64,000 nucleotides of DNA from HyVt-337 sp964428895 (lineage in GTDB: Bacteria; Planctomycetota; Phycisphaerae; SM23-33): positions 1 through 64,000 of the forward strand of contig CAYRZU010000003.1 in the NCBI GenBank assembly GCA_964428895.1, in the 5' to 3' direction. The translations under genes were made by a program, and so were the position numbers. Within the stretch, counting starts at the first letter, position 1; every line of letters starts with the position of its first letter. Positions 42,221-50,816 of this stretch are shown here, piece after piece. The notes under the pieces are model-generated. The model did no database searches. It was not told the origin of the DNA and worked only from the letters and a program-made list of their open reading frames with translations.

Positions 42221-42249
42221 TTGACGTTCAGATGAATGCCCTTTAAGCT
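42221..42249 (+). promoter_or_regulatory. Sigma70-type promoter of the translesion operon
   Basis: TTGACG at 42221-42226 (5 of 6), 17-base spacer, TAAGCT at 42244-42249 (weak -10). A direct repeat starts at the very next base, so the promoter looks regulated. Confidence 0.5.
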
Positions 42250-42266
42250 GTTAGGTATACGTTAGG
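42250..42266 (+). promoter_or_regulatory. Direct repeat GTTAGG-N5-GTTAGG in operator position
   Basis: GTTAGG at 42250-42255 and 42261-42266, an 11-base period, lies between the -10 box and the expected start of transcription. Alphaproteobacterial LexA boxes are also direct repeats (GTTC-N7-GTTC) with the same period. A LexA-type or other damage-responsive repressor site is a reasonable but untested reading. Confidence 0.4.
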
Positions 42267-42374
42267 ATTCGTGTCGTGGTCACGGGGTCGGGCTTTGGCG
42301 ACGAGTTGGGGGAAACTCGCACGGCGCCCGGCTGCCGCGCCCACGGATTAGGCGCCGACCGTTCGGACCTTGCC

Positions 42375-42626
42375 GTGAAGATCGAAGAAATAGCCGAACC
42401 CATTCGCGTACTGGCCGACTGCTCCGGCGGGCAGGTGCGGCCCGTTCGCTTCCGCTGGGGACAGCGGACCTACGTGGTCGAGGCGGTCAACGGCCAATGG
42501 ATCGACCGCGCGGGCCAGGGCCTCGCCCTGCACTACAGCGTGCAAGCGGGCGATGAAACCTACTACATCCACTTCGTCAGCAGTGACGTGCAATGGTGGC
42601 TGGATCGGGTGGTCTTGGAGGGCTGA
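42375..42626 (+). CDS. DUF6504-like small protein of the translesion operon
   Basis: 83 residues from GTG 42375; the open frame extends to GTG 42276 but the upstream part is low-complexity. It contains EPIRVLADCSGG, PVRFRWGQRTYVVEAV and YYIHFVSSDVQWWLDRVVLEG, the short beta-rich pattern of proteins encoded beside dinB2/dnaE2 genes. Function unknown; gene order suggests an accessory to the mutagenic polymerases. First gene of the operon. Confidence 0.6.
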   Translation: MKIEEIAEPIRVLADCSGGQVRPVRFRWGQRTYVVEAVNGQWIDRAGQGLALHYSVQAGDETYYIHFVSSDVQWWLDRVVLEG

Positions 42627-42636
42627 GGGTTGCGAT

Positions 42637-43917
42637 TTGAGGGATGAGGAACAACATACCGGCGCGATCGTCGACGAGACTCCTCCCCCTCCCCCTCGAC
42701 CCTCGACCCTCAGCCCTCAGCCCTGGACGCTCCACCTCGACGCGGACGCGTTTTTCCCGTCAGTGGAGCAGTTGTTGATTCCGGCGCTGCGAGATCGGCC
42801 CGTCATTGTCGGCAGCGGGTGCATTGCTTCATGCAGTTATGAGGCGAGGCGGTTCGGGCTCAGCGCGGGGATGTCGCTGGCCGAGGCGAAACGGCTCTGC
42901 CCGCAGGCGGTGGTGCTGGCCGGCCACTATCAAATCTATCGCTGTTTCGCCGAGCACATCTGGGAGATCTGTCGGCGCTATTGCTGCGCGTTGGAGACGT
43001 TCCTGGATGAGGCCGTCGGCGAGTTGGGCGGCGACCCGTCACGGTTCGGCGGGCCGGAGCGCCTGGGACAGCGAATCCAAACGGAAGTTCGCACCGAGGT
43101 GGGTTTGCCGGTGTCGGTGGGCCTGGCCCGTAATCGCATGATGGCCAAGCTGGCGTCGTCGACGGTCAAGCCCGCCGGCGTGCGGGCGATTTTGCCCGGC
43201 TCGGAGGCGACATTCCTGGCGCCCCTTCCGGTGAATCGTCTCCTGGGCGTTGGCAGCAAGCTCGGCCGCCGACTTCGCGAGATGAACGTGGCCACCATCG
43301 GCGAGTTGGCGGCCTTGCCGGTTGCAACGCTGCGGGCGATGTTCGGCCAAGTCGGCGAAAGTCTCCATGACCGCGCCCACGGCCGCGACGTGCGCGCCCT
43401 TCGCCCCGACGCGCCGCCCAAGACCATCTCCCGCGAGACCACCTTTCACCGCGCCACCTGCGACCGGGCGGAAATCACCGGCATGCTCTGTTACCTGCTG
43501 CAGCGGGCGATGCGAATGATGCGGCAGCATCGGCTCGTGGCCGCATGCCTGGAAGTGTCCATCCGCTACGACGATTGGAAAAGCTACGCCACCCGCCGCA
43601 CGCTGCCCGAGCCGACCGACAACGACGACGACGTCTTGCCCGTTTCATTGGAATTATTCGATAAGCTCCATGGCCGTCGCGTGGCGGTGCGACACGTGGG
43701 GGTGGTGCTGTCGGGCTTTGTCCCGTCGGCGACGGTGGGGCGACTGTTCACCCACCAGGCCCGCCAACGCCGCCAGGACATCCAACACGCCGTCGACGCC
43801 GTTCGCGACCGTTTCGGCCACGGCTCGATGGTAACCGGCCGGGCCATCAGCCTCCTGGATCGGCTCGAGACAGACGACTACGGCTTCGTCCTACGAACGC
43901 CGTCACTAACGAAATGA
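42637..43917 (+). CDS. dinB: Y-family DNA polymerase, DinB/ImuB type
   Basis: 426 residues from TTG 42637, with GAGGG seven bases upstream; no ATG or GTG fits before the conserved core. An N-terminal Pro-rich stretch (TPPPPPRPS) precedes the palm: LHLDADAFFPSVEQ at 32-45 and ETFLDEAVGEL near 120, which keep the metal-binding Asp and Asp-Glu. So unlike many ImuB proteins it looks catalytically intact. VNRLLGVGSKLGRRL is the HhH part and TISRETTFHRATCDRAEI leads the little-finger domain. It carries out error-prone lesion bypass, probably with DnaE2. Its stop overlaps the dnaE2 ATG (ATGA). Confidence 0.88.
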   Translation: MRDEEQHTGAIVDETPPPPPRPSTLSPQPWTLHLDADAFFPSVEQLLIPALRDRPVIVGSGCIASCSYEARRFGLSAGMSLAEAKRLCPQAVVLAGHYQIYRCFAEHIWEICRRYCCALETFLDEAVGELGGDPSRFGGPERLGQRIQTEVRTEVGLPVSVGLARNRMMAKLASSTVKPAGVRAILPGSEATFLAPLPVNRLLGVGSKLGRRLREMNVATIGELAALPVATLRAMFGQVGESLHDRAHGRDVRALRPDAPPKTISRETTFHRATCDRAEITGMLCYLLQRAMRMMRQHRLVAACLEVSIRYDDWKSYATRRTLPEPTDNDDDVLPVSLELFDKLHGRRVAVRHVGVVLSGFVPSATVGRLFTHQARQRRQDIQHAVDAVRDRFGHGSMVTGRAISLLDRLETDDYGFVLRTPSLTK

Positions 43918-46865
43918 CCGAATCCATCACACCGCTGCACGTTCGTAGTGGCCATTCGTTGCTGCGCGGGACGGCCTTGCCGGAAACGCTCGTGGCCCGG
44001 GCGGCCGAGCTGGGCCATGCCGCGCTTGCCCTAACGGACGTCAACAGCCTCGCCGGCGCGCCGGCGTTTTGGCAGACGGCCACCGATGCCGGTGTGCAGC
44101 CCTTGATCGGCGCCGAATTGCTTCTCGGCGATCAATCGGTCGTCGCCCTGATCACCTCCGAAGCCGGCTACGCCAATCTGTGTGAACTCATCACCGCCGT
44201 TCATACTGAAGAGAACGACCCGTCTCTTCAGAAGTCTGAAGGACTGCAAATCATCGTCGACAATTCCGAATCCGCCGAGGCGTTGTTGGCGGCGGGTTGG
44301 CCGGCGGGACAATTGGGGTTGGGGGTCGATCCGGCCTGCCAGTCTTACGGCGCGTTGCGCGAGTTGGCCGCATTCGCCCACGTCCGTGCCTTGCCGCTGG
44401 TCGCGACAGCCAAGGCATTGACGGTCCGCGCCGACGACGCCCGCACCGCCCGCTTGTTGGCGGCGATGCGGCTGCAGACGACCGATGCCGCCGTTCCGGC
44501 CGACGCCTTGCCGCCGGTAAAAGCGTTCCTTCGAAGCTCCGATCAACTGGCGAATGAACTGGCGGAGTGGCCCGAGGCGGTTGGCAACAACCAACGCCTG
44601 ATCGAGAAATGCTCGGACTTCAAACTCCTGCCGAGGAAAGCGGTCTTTCCTTCGTTCGACTGCCCGGACGGCCTAAGCCCGATGCGGTATCTGACGCAGC
44701 TTTGCCGTAAGGGATTGAGTTGGCGATACGGCAAGCGTCCGCCGGCCGGCTGGCGGGAGAGGCTGCGGCGCGAGTTGGCATTGATTGAGTCCAAAGGCTT
44801 CGGCGAGTACTTCCTGGTGGTCTGGGACATCGTTCAATACGCCCGCAGTCAGGGCGCCCCCGTAGCCGGCCGCGGCAGCGGCGCGTCGAGTCTGGTCGCC
44901 TATTTCCTGGGAATCACCAATATCTGTCCGCTGGATTGTGACATTCCGTTTGAACGGTTCCTCAACGAACAACGCGTCGACTACCCCGACCTGGACATCG
45001 ATTTCTGCTGGCGGATTCGCGATGACGTGATCGACTACGCAATCGGTCGTTGGGGCGACGATCGCGTGGCCATGGTCTGCACACATAACACCTTTCAGGA
45101 CCGCGCCGCGCTTCGAGAAACAGCGAAGGTCCTTGGGTTCTCCGAGCAGCAGATATCGCGCATCGATCAAATGGACGATCCGCGGAAGGATCGGCGGCTG
45201 GTCGAAGCGGCCGAGCTGAGTCGACGCCTAATCGGCCTGCCGCACAACTTCTCGGTGCATCCGGGCGGCATTGTGATGACGCCCAGCCGGCTGGATCGAT
45301 TCACCCCCCTGCAGCCGGCAGCTAAAGGCGTTCGGGTAACGCAGTTCGAAAAGGACGGCGTCGAGGCGATGGGGCTAGTCAAGCTGGACCTGCTGGGCAA
45401 CCGCAGCCTGTCGACCATCCGAGCCGCATGCGACCTGATCCGCGAGCGCTCCGGGAAATGTATCGACGCCGAAACGCTTGACGACCGCGATGCCGCCACG
45501 CTGGCCGTGCTGCAGCGCGGCGATACGGTCGGCTGCAACCAATTGGAATCACCCGCCATGCGGAACCTGTTGCGGGCGATGCAGCCGCGCGGGCTTCGGG
45601 ACATCATGAAGGCGTTGGCCCTGATTCGTCCGGGGGCGGCCAGCATCGGCATGAAGGAGGTGTTTGTCCGCCGTCACCGCGGCCTGGACGATCCACCCGC
45701 CTCCGATCCGCGTATCGACCGCGTGCTGGCCGAAACCTACGGTGTGATGTTGTATGAGGACGACGTGATGCTGCTGGCCGAGGCGATCACCGGCGCCCCC
45801 CGCGGCCAGGCCGACCAATTCCGCCGCGGCGTCCAGAAGTGTCACAACGACGAGCAGCGGCTGGCCCTGTCGCGCAAGTTTCTGGCCCATTGCGACGACA
45901 ACGGCATCGACCGGGCCCTGGCCGAGGACATCTGGGTGCAGATGGCCAAGTTCAACGCCTACTCGTTCTGCCGGGCCCACGCCGCCAGCTACGCCAAGCT
46001 GGCCTGGACCGTCGCGTACCTCAAGACCCATCACGCCCAAGCGTTTTGGATCGCCGCGCTGAATAACAACCAGAGCATGTACCATCCGCGCGTCTACGTC
46101 GAGCAGGCCAAACGGCAGGGCATTCGATTCCTGCTCCCCGATGTCAATTGCAGCGCCGAGGAGTTCGCCCCCGATGGCGAGGCCATCCGAGTGGGCTTCA
46201 ACTTCATCGGCGGTCTCGGCCCAGCCAGCGTGGAGACAATTCTCCACGCCCGCCGGCGAGGGCCCTTCCCCACGCTCAGTGATTTCCTGGCGCGAACGGG
46301 CCTGGATGAAGCCCAAACGCGGGCGTTGATTTTGTGCGGCGCCTTCGACGGGCTCGGCCCGGTGCGCCCGGCGCTAATGATGGAACTGAACCTGGCGCTC
46401 CAGACGCACCTGTCGGCCCCGCGCGGTCACGCGTGCCTGCTGCCGGCGGAGATCGCCCTGCCGGCCGACATGGCCGACTATCCCGCCGCCAAGAAGTACG
46501 CCGACGAGCGTAACATCCTCGGCATCTCGGCCGGTCCGCACGTGATGGGCCTCTATCGTCCGCACCTGCAGCAAGCGACGACCATCGACCGTCGCGGCCT
46601 CGGCGCCAACGTGGGCCGAACCGTCCGCATCGCCGGCGTGCTCGAGGCCATGCGTACGGCGCCCACTCGCCAAGGCAAGCGGGTGATGTTCGTCACGCTC
46701 GACGACGAGTTCGGGCTATTCGAGGCGGTGGTCTTCGACGCAGATCGCCGTTGTCGCCTCAGCGGGTACGGGCCTTACCTGGTGGTCGGGACGGTGCAGG
46801 ACCAATACGACACGCTCACCATCGCCGCGGATCGGATATCATCATGGCGACCGGGAGAACACTGA
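43914..46865 (+). CDS. dnaE2: Error-prone DNA polymerase III alpha subunit DnaE2
   Basis: 983 residues, slightly short for DnaE2. The PHP domain (residues about 1-200) has a degraded first motif (HVRSGHSLLRG in place of HxH), so proofreading or phosphatase activity is unlikely. The polymerase core has GRGSGASSLVAYFLGI and the catalytic PDLDIDF at about 358-364. A tandem HhH region (FIGGLGPASVETIL) and an OB domain (RTVRIAGVLEAMRTAP) follow. It belongs to the mutagenic repair module with the DinB-type protein; no ImuA gene is present. Translationally coupled to dinB by a four-base overlap. Confidence 0.92.
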   Translation: MTESITPLHVRSGHSLLRGTALPETLVARAAELGHAALALTDVNSLAGAPAFWQTATDAGVQPLIGAELLLGDQSVVALITSEAGYANLCELITAVHTEENDPSLQKSEGLQIIVDNSESAEALLAAGWPAGQLGLGVDPACQSYGALRELAAFAHVRALPLVATAKALTVRADDARTARLLAAMRLQTTDAAVPADALPPVKAFLRSSDQLANELAEWPEAVGNNQRLIEKCSDFKLLPRKAVFPSFDCPDGLSPMRYLTQLCRKGLSWRYGKRPPAGWRERLRRELALIESKGFGEYFLVVWDIVQYARSQGAPVAGRGSGASSLVAYFLGITNICPLDCDIPFERFLNEQRVDYPDLDIDFCWRIRDDVIDYAIGRWGDDRVAMVCTHNTFQDRAALRETAKVLGFSEQQISRIDQMDDPRKDRRLVEAAELSRRLIGLPHNFSVHPGGIVMTPSRLDRFTPLQPAAKGVRVTQFEKDGVEAMGLVKLDLLGNRSLSTIRAACDLIRERSGKCIDAETLDDRDAATLAVLQRGDTVGCNQLESPAMRNLLRAMQPRGLRDIMKALALIRPGAASIGMKEVFVRRHRGLDDPPASDPRIDRVLAETYGVMLYEDDVMLLAEAITGAPRGQADQFRRGVQKCHNDEQRLALSRKFLAHCDDNGIDRALAEDIWVQMAKFNAYSFCRAHAASYAKLAWTVAYLKTHHAQAFWIAALNNNQSMYHPRVYVEQAKRQGIRFLLPDVNCSAEEFAPDGEAIRVGFNFIGGLGPASVETILHARRRGPFPTLSDFLARTGLDEAQTRALILCGAFDGLGPVRPALMMELNLALQTHLSAPRGHACLLPAEIALPADMADYPAAKKYADERNILGISAGPHVMGLYRPHLQQATTIDRRGLGANVGRTVRIAGVLEAMRTAPTRQGKRVMFVTLDDEFGLFEAVVFDADRRCRLSGYGPYLVVGTVQDQYDTLTIAADRISSWRPGEH

Positions 46866-47644
46866 TGGATGCGCAAGAGAAGTTCATCGTCGGCACGAGC
46901 GGGTACTCCTTCGCGGATTGGGTAGGCCCGTTCTACCCGCCCGGCACGCGTAGCGGGGACATGCTGGGCCATTACGCCCGCCATTTCGATACGGTCGAGT
47001 TGAACTTCACCTATTACCGCATGCCGACGACGCGGACGCTGGCCGGCATCGCGGCGCGCGTGCCGGAGGGGTTCCGCTTCTGGGTCAAAGCCAACCAGGA
47101 GACTACCCACAAGCACAACCGCACCATCGCGGGCGAGTTCCTCGAGGCCCTGTCCCCGCTGACCGAGGCTGACAAGCTCGCCGGCGTGCTGCTGCAATTT
47201 CCTCAATCCTTCCACCGGACGGTTGCGAATCGCCAGTACCTGGCGGGCGTGTTGGATGACTTCGCCGACCTGCCGTTGGCGGCGGAGTTTCGCCATCGGT
47301 CGTGGCGGACGGCGGAGACCGATCAAGGCCTGGCCGACCGAAATGTCTCCCTGGTCATTCCGGACGCCCCCGCTATCGACAACCTGTACCACCACGACGC
47401 AGCCGTGACAGCCCGAGTCGGCTATCTTCGCCTGCACTCACGAAACGCCGACAAATGGTACGCAGGCGGTGCGGAGCGGTATGACTATCGGTACAATGAC
47501 GCCGAATTGCAGGATTTGGTCCGGCAATGGTTGCCTTTGGCGGAACTGACGGAGAAGATCTTCGTCTACTTCAATAATTGCCACGCCGCCCAGGCCGCCG
47601 ACAACGCCGAAGCGTTCCGCCGCCTGCTGGGGCAGATGGACTAG
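46865..47644 (+). CDS. DUF72 protein (YecE-like)
   Basis: 259 residues from ATG 46865, one base overlapping the dnaE2 stop (TGATG). Family signatures: VGTSGYSFADWVGPFYPPG, YARHFDTVELNFTYYRMP, FWVKANQETTH, LLQFPQSF and AEFRHRSW, near the end VYFNNCHAAQAADNA. DUF72 proteins have a TIM-barrel-like fold and are often encoded near repair genes; the reaction is unknown. Coupling to dnaE2 suggests shared regulation. Confidence 0.88.
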   Translation: MDAQEKFIVGTSGYSFADWVGPFYPPGTRSGDMLGHYARHFDTVELNFTYYRMPTTRTLAGIAARVPEGFRFWVKANQETTHKHNRTIAGEFLEALSPLTEADKLAGVLLQFPQSFHRTVANRQYLAGVLDDFADLPLAAEFRHRSWRTAETDQGLADRNVSLVIPDAPAIDNLYHHDAAVTARVGYLRLHSRNADKWYAGGAERYDYRYNDAELQDLVRQWLPLAELTEKIFVYFNNCHAAQAADNAEAFRRLLGQMD

Positions 47645-47666
47645 GACCCCAGGTCCCGCTCAACCA

Positions 47667-49463
47667 ATGACCGCGTCCCACAACAGTCCGGTTGTCGATG
47701 CACCGAGACCTCGCCGGCGCTGGCTGAAGCGCCTGATGTGGCTGATGATCGCGTTGGCGGCCGTGGGGGGCATGGGCTGGGCTGTCGTCTATGGGTACGT
47801 GGGCCCCAAGCGTGTTCGCACCATGACGCTGGAAGGACTGCGCCGTCGCTGGGCCGGCCCGATCGAAATCGGTCGGGGCGAGTTCCGTCTGCGAGGCCCG
47901 GTGGCCGTCCGCGACGTGGTCTTCAAGGACGACGCCGGCCGGACCTGGGCCCGCGTCGACCGGATGGAGCTGACGGTCAAGAATTGGCCCCGCGCGTCCA
48001 CTCAGATAGCGGGCATCACGTTCCGCGGCGCAGCCATAACCGCCCACCCCGGCACGCGGCCGCCGTTGGTGGCCCCGGCCGGTCCGGCCGACGTGACCAC
48101 GCTGGAAATGCGATCGGTCTTCATCGACGGATGTCGAGTCACCTTCGGCGCCGCCACGGATGGCTGCGTCACCCCGGACCTGTCGGTTCGCCTGCATCGA
48201 CGGCCATTGGTGATGGCCGACGGCAGACGCCCGTGGCACATCATGGTCCGCGTGGTCGATAGCGATGCGGACGAACACCTATGGGGGTGGCTGACATCGC
48301 GACGCGACCCGAGCGGCCGGTTGAGCGAAATCGCCTTTGACGGCCGATACGCTCGCGGAGAACGAATCGCCGAGATCGACGTGGCATTTGCCCCGCCGCC
48401 GGCCGGCCCGATGACGATGGCGGTGGCCCTGACCGACGAAGGCGACCCGCAGTGGGGCCGCGCGACCGTCACCGGGCGCACGGACGACCTCTGGGCCGAC
48501 CGCGTGAAGCTCGTCGGCCAGGCCACCTTCGCCGCTGACCGCATTATGTCCCTGGCCAATTGGGAGGCGGCCGTCCATTCCGCCGGCGATACTCCCAACG
48601 AAGCGTTGTTCGTGGCCGTCCATGAGACCAACGCCTTGGGCGGGAAAGCGTCCGGTCTGATCCGTGGGCGACTGGGTCCGAACGAGCCGTTGCAGATATG
48701 GTCCCGGACGATCGTCGCCGACATGGAATTGAAGCAACTGGCTCGGTTCTTCGGCCACGAACAACCCGACCAGGGCACGCTGAGGGCGGGCGAAATCTAC
48801 GTCTATAATGAGGGGGTCCGGTTCGATGCCCCCCACGCCGCAGGCGCCCTGCACGCGACCGGAATGTCAACCGGTCGAATCGCCCTGTTCCGCCAGATCG
48901 GCCAGGCCCTCGGACCCAATAGCCAGGCTCTGGGCGGCCACGCCGATGCCGTGACGATCTTCTCCCTGGTCGACAACATCGCCACGATTCAGCTCGGCCG
49001 CATGGCCGACCGATTGGTGGCCCTGGACGTTGAAAAGGGCTCGACCGTCCGCATGGACACGGGCCAACTGAACCTGTTCGTCAGCGGCGGCCTGATGAGC
49101 CAACTCCGGCCGGCCCTGCAGATGCTGCCGATGATGAATTGGGCCGCCAATATCGCCGACGCTCTGGTCTACATGCACGTTACGGGGACGTTGGATGAGC
49201 CCGTCATCACGCCTAGGCCCGCCCGGGCCCTGACGACCAACGCGATGAATTTCATGAAACTGGCCACCAATTTCGGCGGCGATTTCGGCGCCATGCTAAC
49301 CGGACGGCCCCAAGGCTTGCTGCGCAGCCTCTCCAGCGATGCCCAGTTCGTCTGGGCGTTCCCCAAGCTCGTCCCGGACCAGCCCCCCCTGCCGCCGCGC
49401 CCGTCCAAAGACCCACACTGGGCGGCGCCAACAACGCAACCGACCCGACCCGCTCAGGATTGA
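47667..49463 (+). CDS. AsmA-like membrane-anchored periplasmic protein
   Basis: 598 residues. One N-terminal membrane helix (residues about 20-44), then a long beta-rich region beginning LRRRWAGPIEIGRGEFRLRGPVAVRDVVF, typical of AsmA/TamB-type proteins that form lipid-carrying grooves. The C-terminal YMHVTGTLDEPVITPRP is the usual AsmA C-terminal repeat. ATG 47667 is 22 bases after the DUF72 stop. It begins a co-directional set with two cyclase-fold lipoproteins and a sulfatase. A role in lipid transfer or outer envelope assembly is inferred. Confidence 0.7.
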   Translation: MTASHNSPVVDAPRPRRRWLKRLMWLMIALAAVGGMGWAVVYGYVGPKRVRTMTLEGLRRRWAGPIEIGRGEFRLRGPVAVRDVVFKDDAGRTWARVDRMELTVKNWPRASTQIAGITFRGAAITAHPGTRPPLVAPAGPADVTTLEMRSVFIDGCRVTFGAATDGCVTPDLSVRLHRRPLVMADGRRPWHIMVRVVDSDADEHLWGWLTSRRDPSGRLSEIAFDGRYARGERIAEIDVAFAPPPAGPMTMAVALTDEGDPQWGRATVTGRTDDLWADRVKLVGQATFAADRIMSLANWEAAVHSAGDTPNEALFVAVHETNALGGKASGLIRGRLGPNEPLQIWSRTIVADMELKQLARFFGHEQPDQGTLRAGEIYVYNEGVRFDAPHAAGALHATGMSTGRIALFRQIGQALGPNSQALGGHADAVTIFSLVDNIATIQLGRMADRLVALDVEKGSTVRMDTGQLNLFVSGGLMSQLRPALQMLPMMNWAANIADALVYMHVTGTLDEPVITPRPARALTTNAMNFMKLATNFGGDFGAMLTGRPQGLLRSLSSDAQFVWAFPKLVPDQPPLPPRPSKDPHWAAPTTQPTRPAQD

Positions 49464-49571
49464 CCCCCCCCAGCGGGTCCGGTATACAGGGGATTTCCGC
49501 CCTCGCCACAGATGCCAATCGGCCCTGGCCGACTGCACCCGCTGGCGAAACCGGGCTTCGGAGCGACTGTC

Positions 49572-50816
49572 TTGCCACGCTCGAACATCATTATCCGCTG
49601 TCTGCCGGCGGCCTTATTGCTGACGGCCTGTTGGCTCGCCGGGTGCGAGCCGGCGCCGCTGAGCATGGCCGAGGTCGGCCCCGAGCCCGGCCCCATCGGC
49701 CCTCCGGATGCCGCGCGAATCCAGGCGTCCATCGACCGCGGCGTGGCGTATCTGATCGAACACCAGAAGTCGGACGGCCATTGGGGCACGATGCTCAACC
49801 CCACCTACGGCGTGGGCCTGCCCAGCTACCGCGACGTAGAGAGCCTCAAGACCGCCACCACCTGCCTGGCCCTGAAGGCGCTGATCGAGAACAACCCCGG
49901 CACAGACAAAGCCGAGGCCGCCATCCGCCGCGCCGAGGACTGGGCCCTGGAGAACCTTCCCAAGTTCCGCCGGCAAGACAAGCGAAGCCTGTTCAACAAC
50001 TGGGGCCACGCCTACGCCATCGAAGCGTTGGTGGCGATGCTGAAATATCGGCCGATGGATGAGGCCCGGCACGCTCGGGTCATGGAGGCCCTGGCCGACC
50101 AGGTGCGCCTGCTGCAGGCCTACCAAACCATCCACGGCTCGTGGGGCTACTACACCGGCGGCGCTCCGATTCGCCCACCGGTCGACATGGGCGTCAGCTT
50201 CCTGACCGCCACGGCCATGATCTCCCTGCACCAAGCCCGGGAGATGGGATTCGAACTCCAGCCGCGAACGGTAGTGGGGGCGATGAAGGCGCTGCGCCTG
50301 TGCCGGTTCCCCAACGGGGCCTTCGGCTACAACATCTACCGGTCGCCGCATCCGGAGTACCGTAGCGGCTGGCCGCCGGCCGCGGTATCGCGGACGCAGC
50401 CGGGGAATCTGGCGATGTACCTGTTCGACGACGACCGGGTCACGGTCCGCGCGATGGAGACGTGGCTGGCCCGGATGATCGTCCAGGATGACTGGCTGGA
50501 ACAGACCCGAAAAGGCACTGTCCCGCACTCGTCCAACGTTGCCCGCGTAACGAAGAGACACAGCCCCTTCCAGATCGCCGGGTACTACTACTTCTACGGC
50601 TACTACTACGGCGCTCAGATCATCGAACATCTGCCCGAGGACAAGCAGGACTTCTACCGCGCCCACGTAGCCGAGATTATCATGTCCAAGCAAGACCAGG
50701 ACGGCTGCTGGTGGGACTTCGCGCTGTTCCAGTACTACAAGGAATACGGCACGGCCTACGCGCTGATGATCCTGAAGCGTTGCCTGCCCGAGCCGGCCGC
50801 TGTCCCCGAGGGCTGA
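49572..50816 (+). CDS. Squalene-cyclase/prenyltransferase-like alpha-toroid lipoprotein, copy 1
   Basis: 414 residues from TTG 49572, with GGAG eight bases upstream; ATG 49512 would give an overlong signal n-region. The signal peptide ends in lipobox LAGC. The rest is an alpha/alpha toroid: DRGVAYLIEHQKSDGHWG, NNWGHAYAIEALVAML, GSWGYYTGG, and KQDQDGCWWDF followed by GTAYALMILKRCLP. The acidic DxDD motif of squalene-hopene cyclases is not seen, and substrate-like prenyl chemistry outside the cytoplasm is improbable, so it may be a binding or scaffold protein. An aromatic run (GYYYFYGYYYGAQ) is striking. Confidence 0.75.
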   Translation: MPRSNIIIRCLPAALLLTACWLAGCEPAPLSMAEVGPEPGPIGPPDAARIQASIDRGVAYLIEHQKSDGHWGTMLNPTYGVGLPSYRDVESLKTATTCLALKALIENNPGTDKAEAAIRRAEDWALENLPKFRRQDKRSLFNNWGHAYAIEALVAMLKYRPMDEARHARVMEALADQVRLLQAYQTIHGSWGYYTGGAPIRPPVDMGVSFLTATAMISLHQAREMGFELQPRTVVGAMKALRLCRFPNGAFGYNIYRSPHPEYRSGWPPAAVSRTQPGNLAMYLFDDDRVTVRAMETWLARMIVQDDWLEQTRKGTVPHSSNVARVTKRHSPFQIAGYYYFYGYYYGAQIIEHLPEDKQDFYRAHVAEIIMSKQDQDGCWWDFALFQYYKEYGTAYALMILKRCLPEPAAVPEG

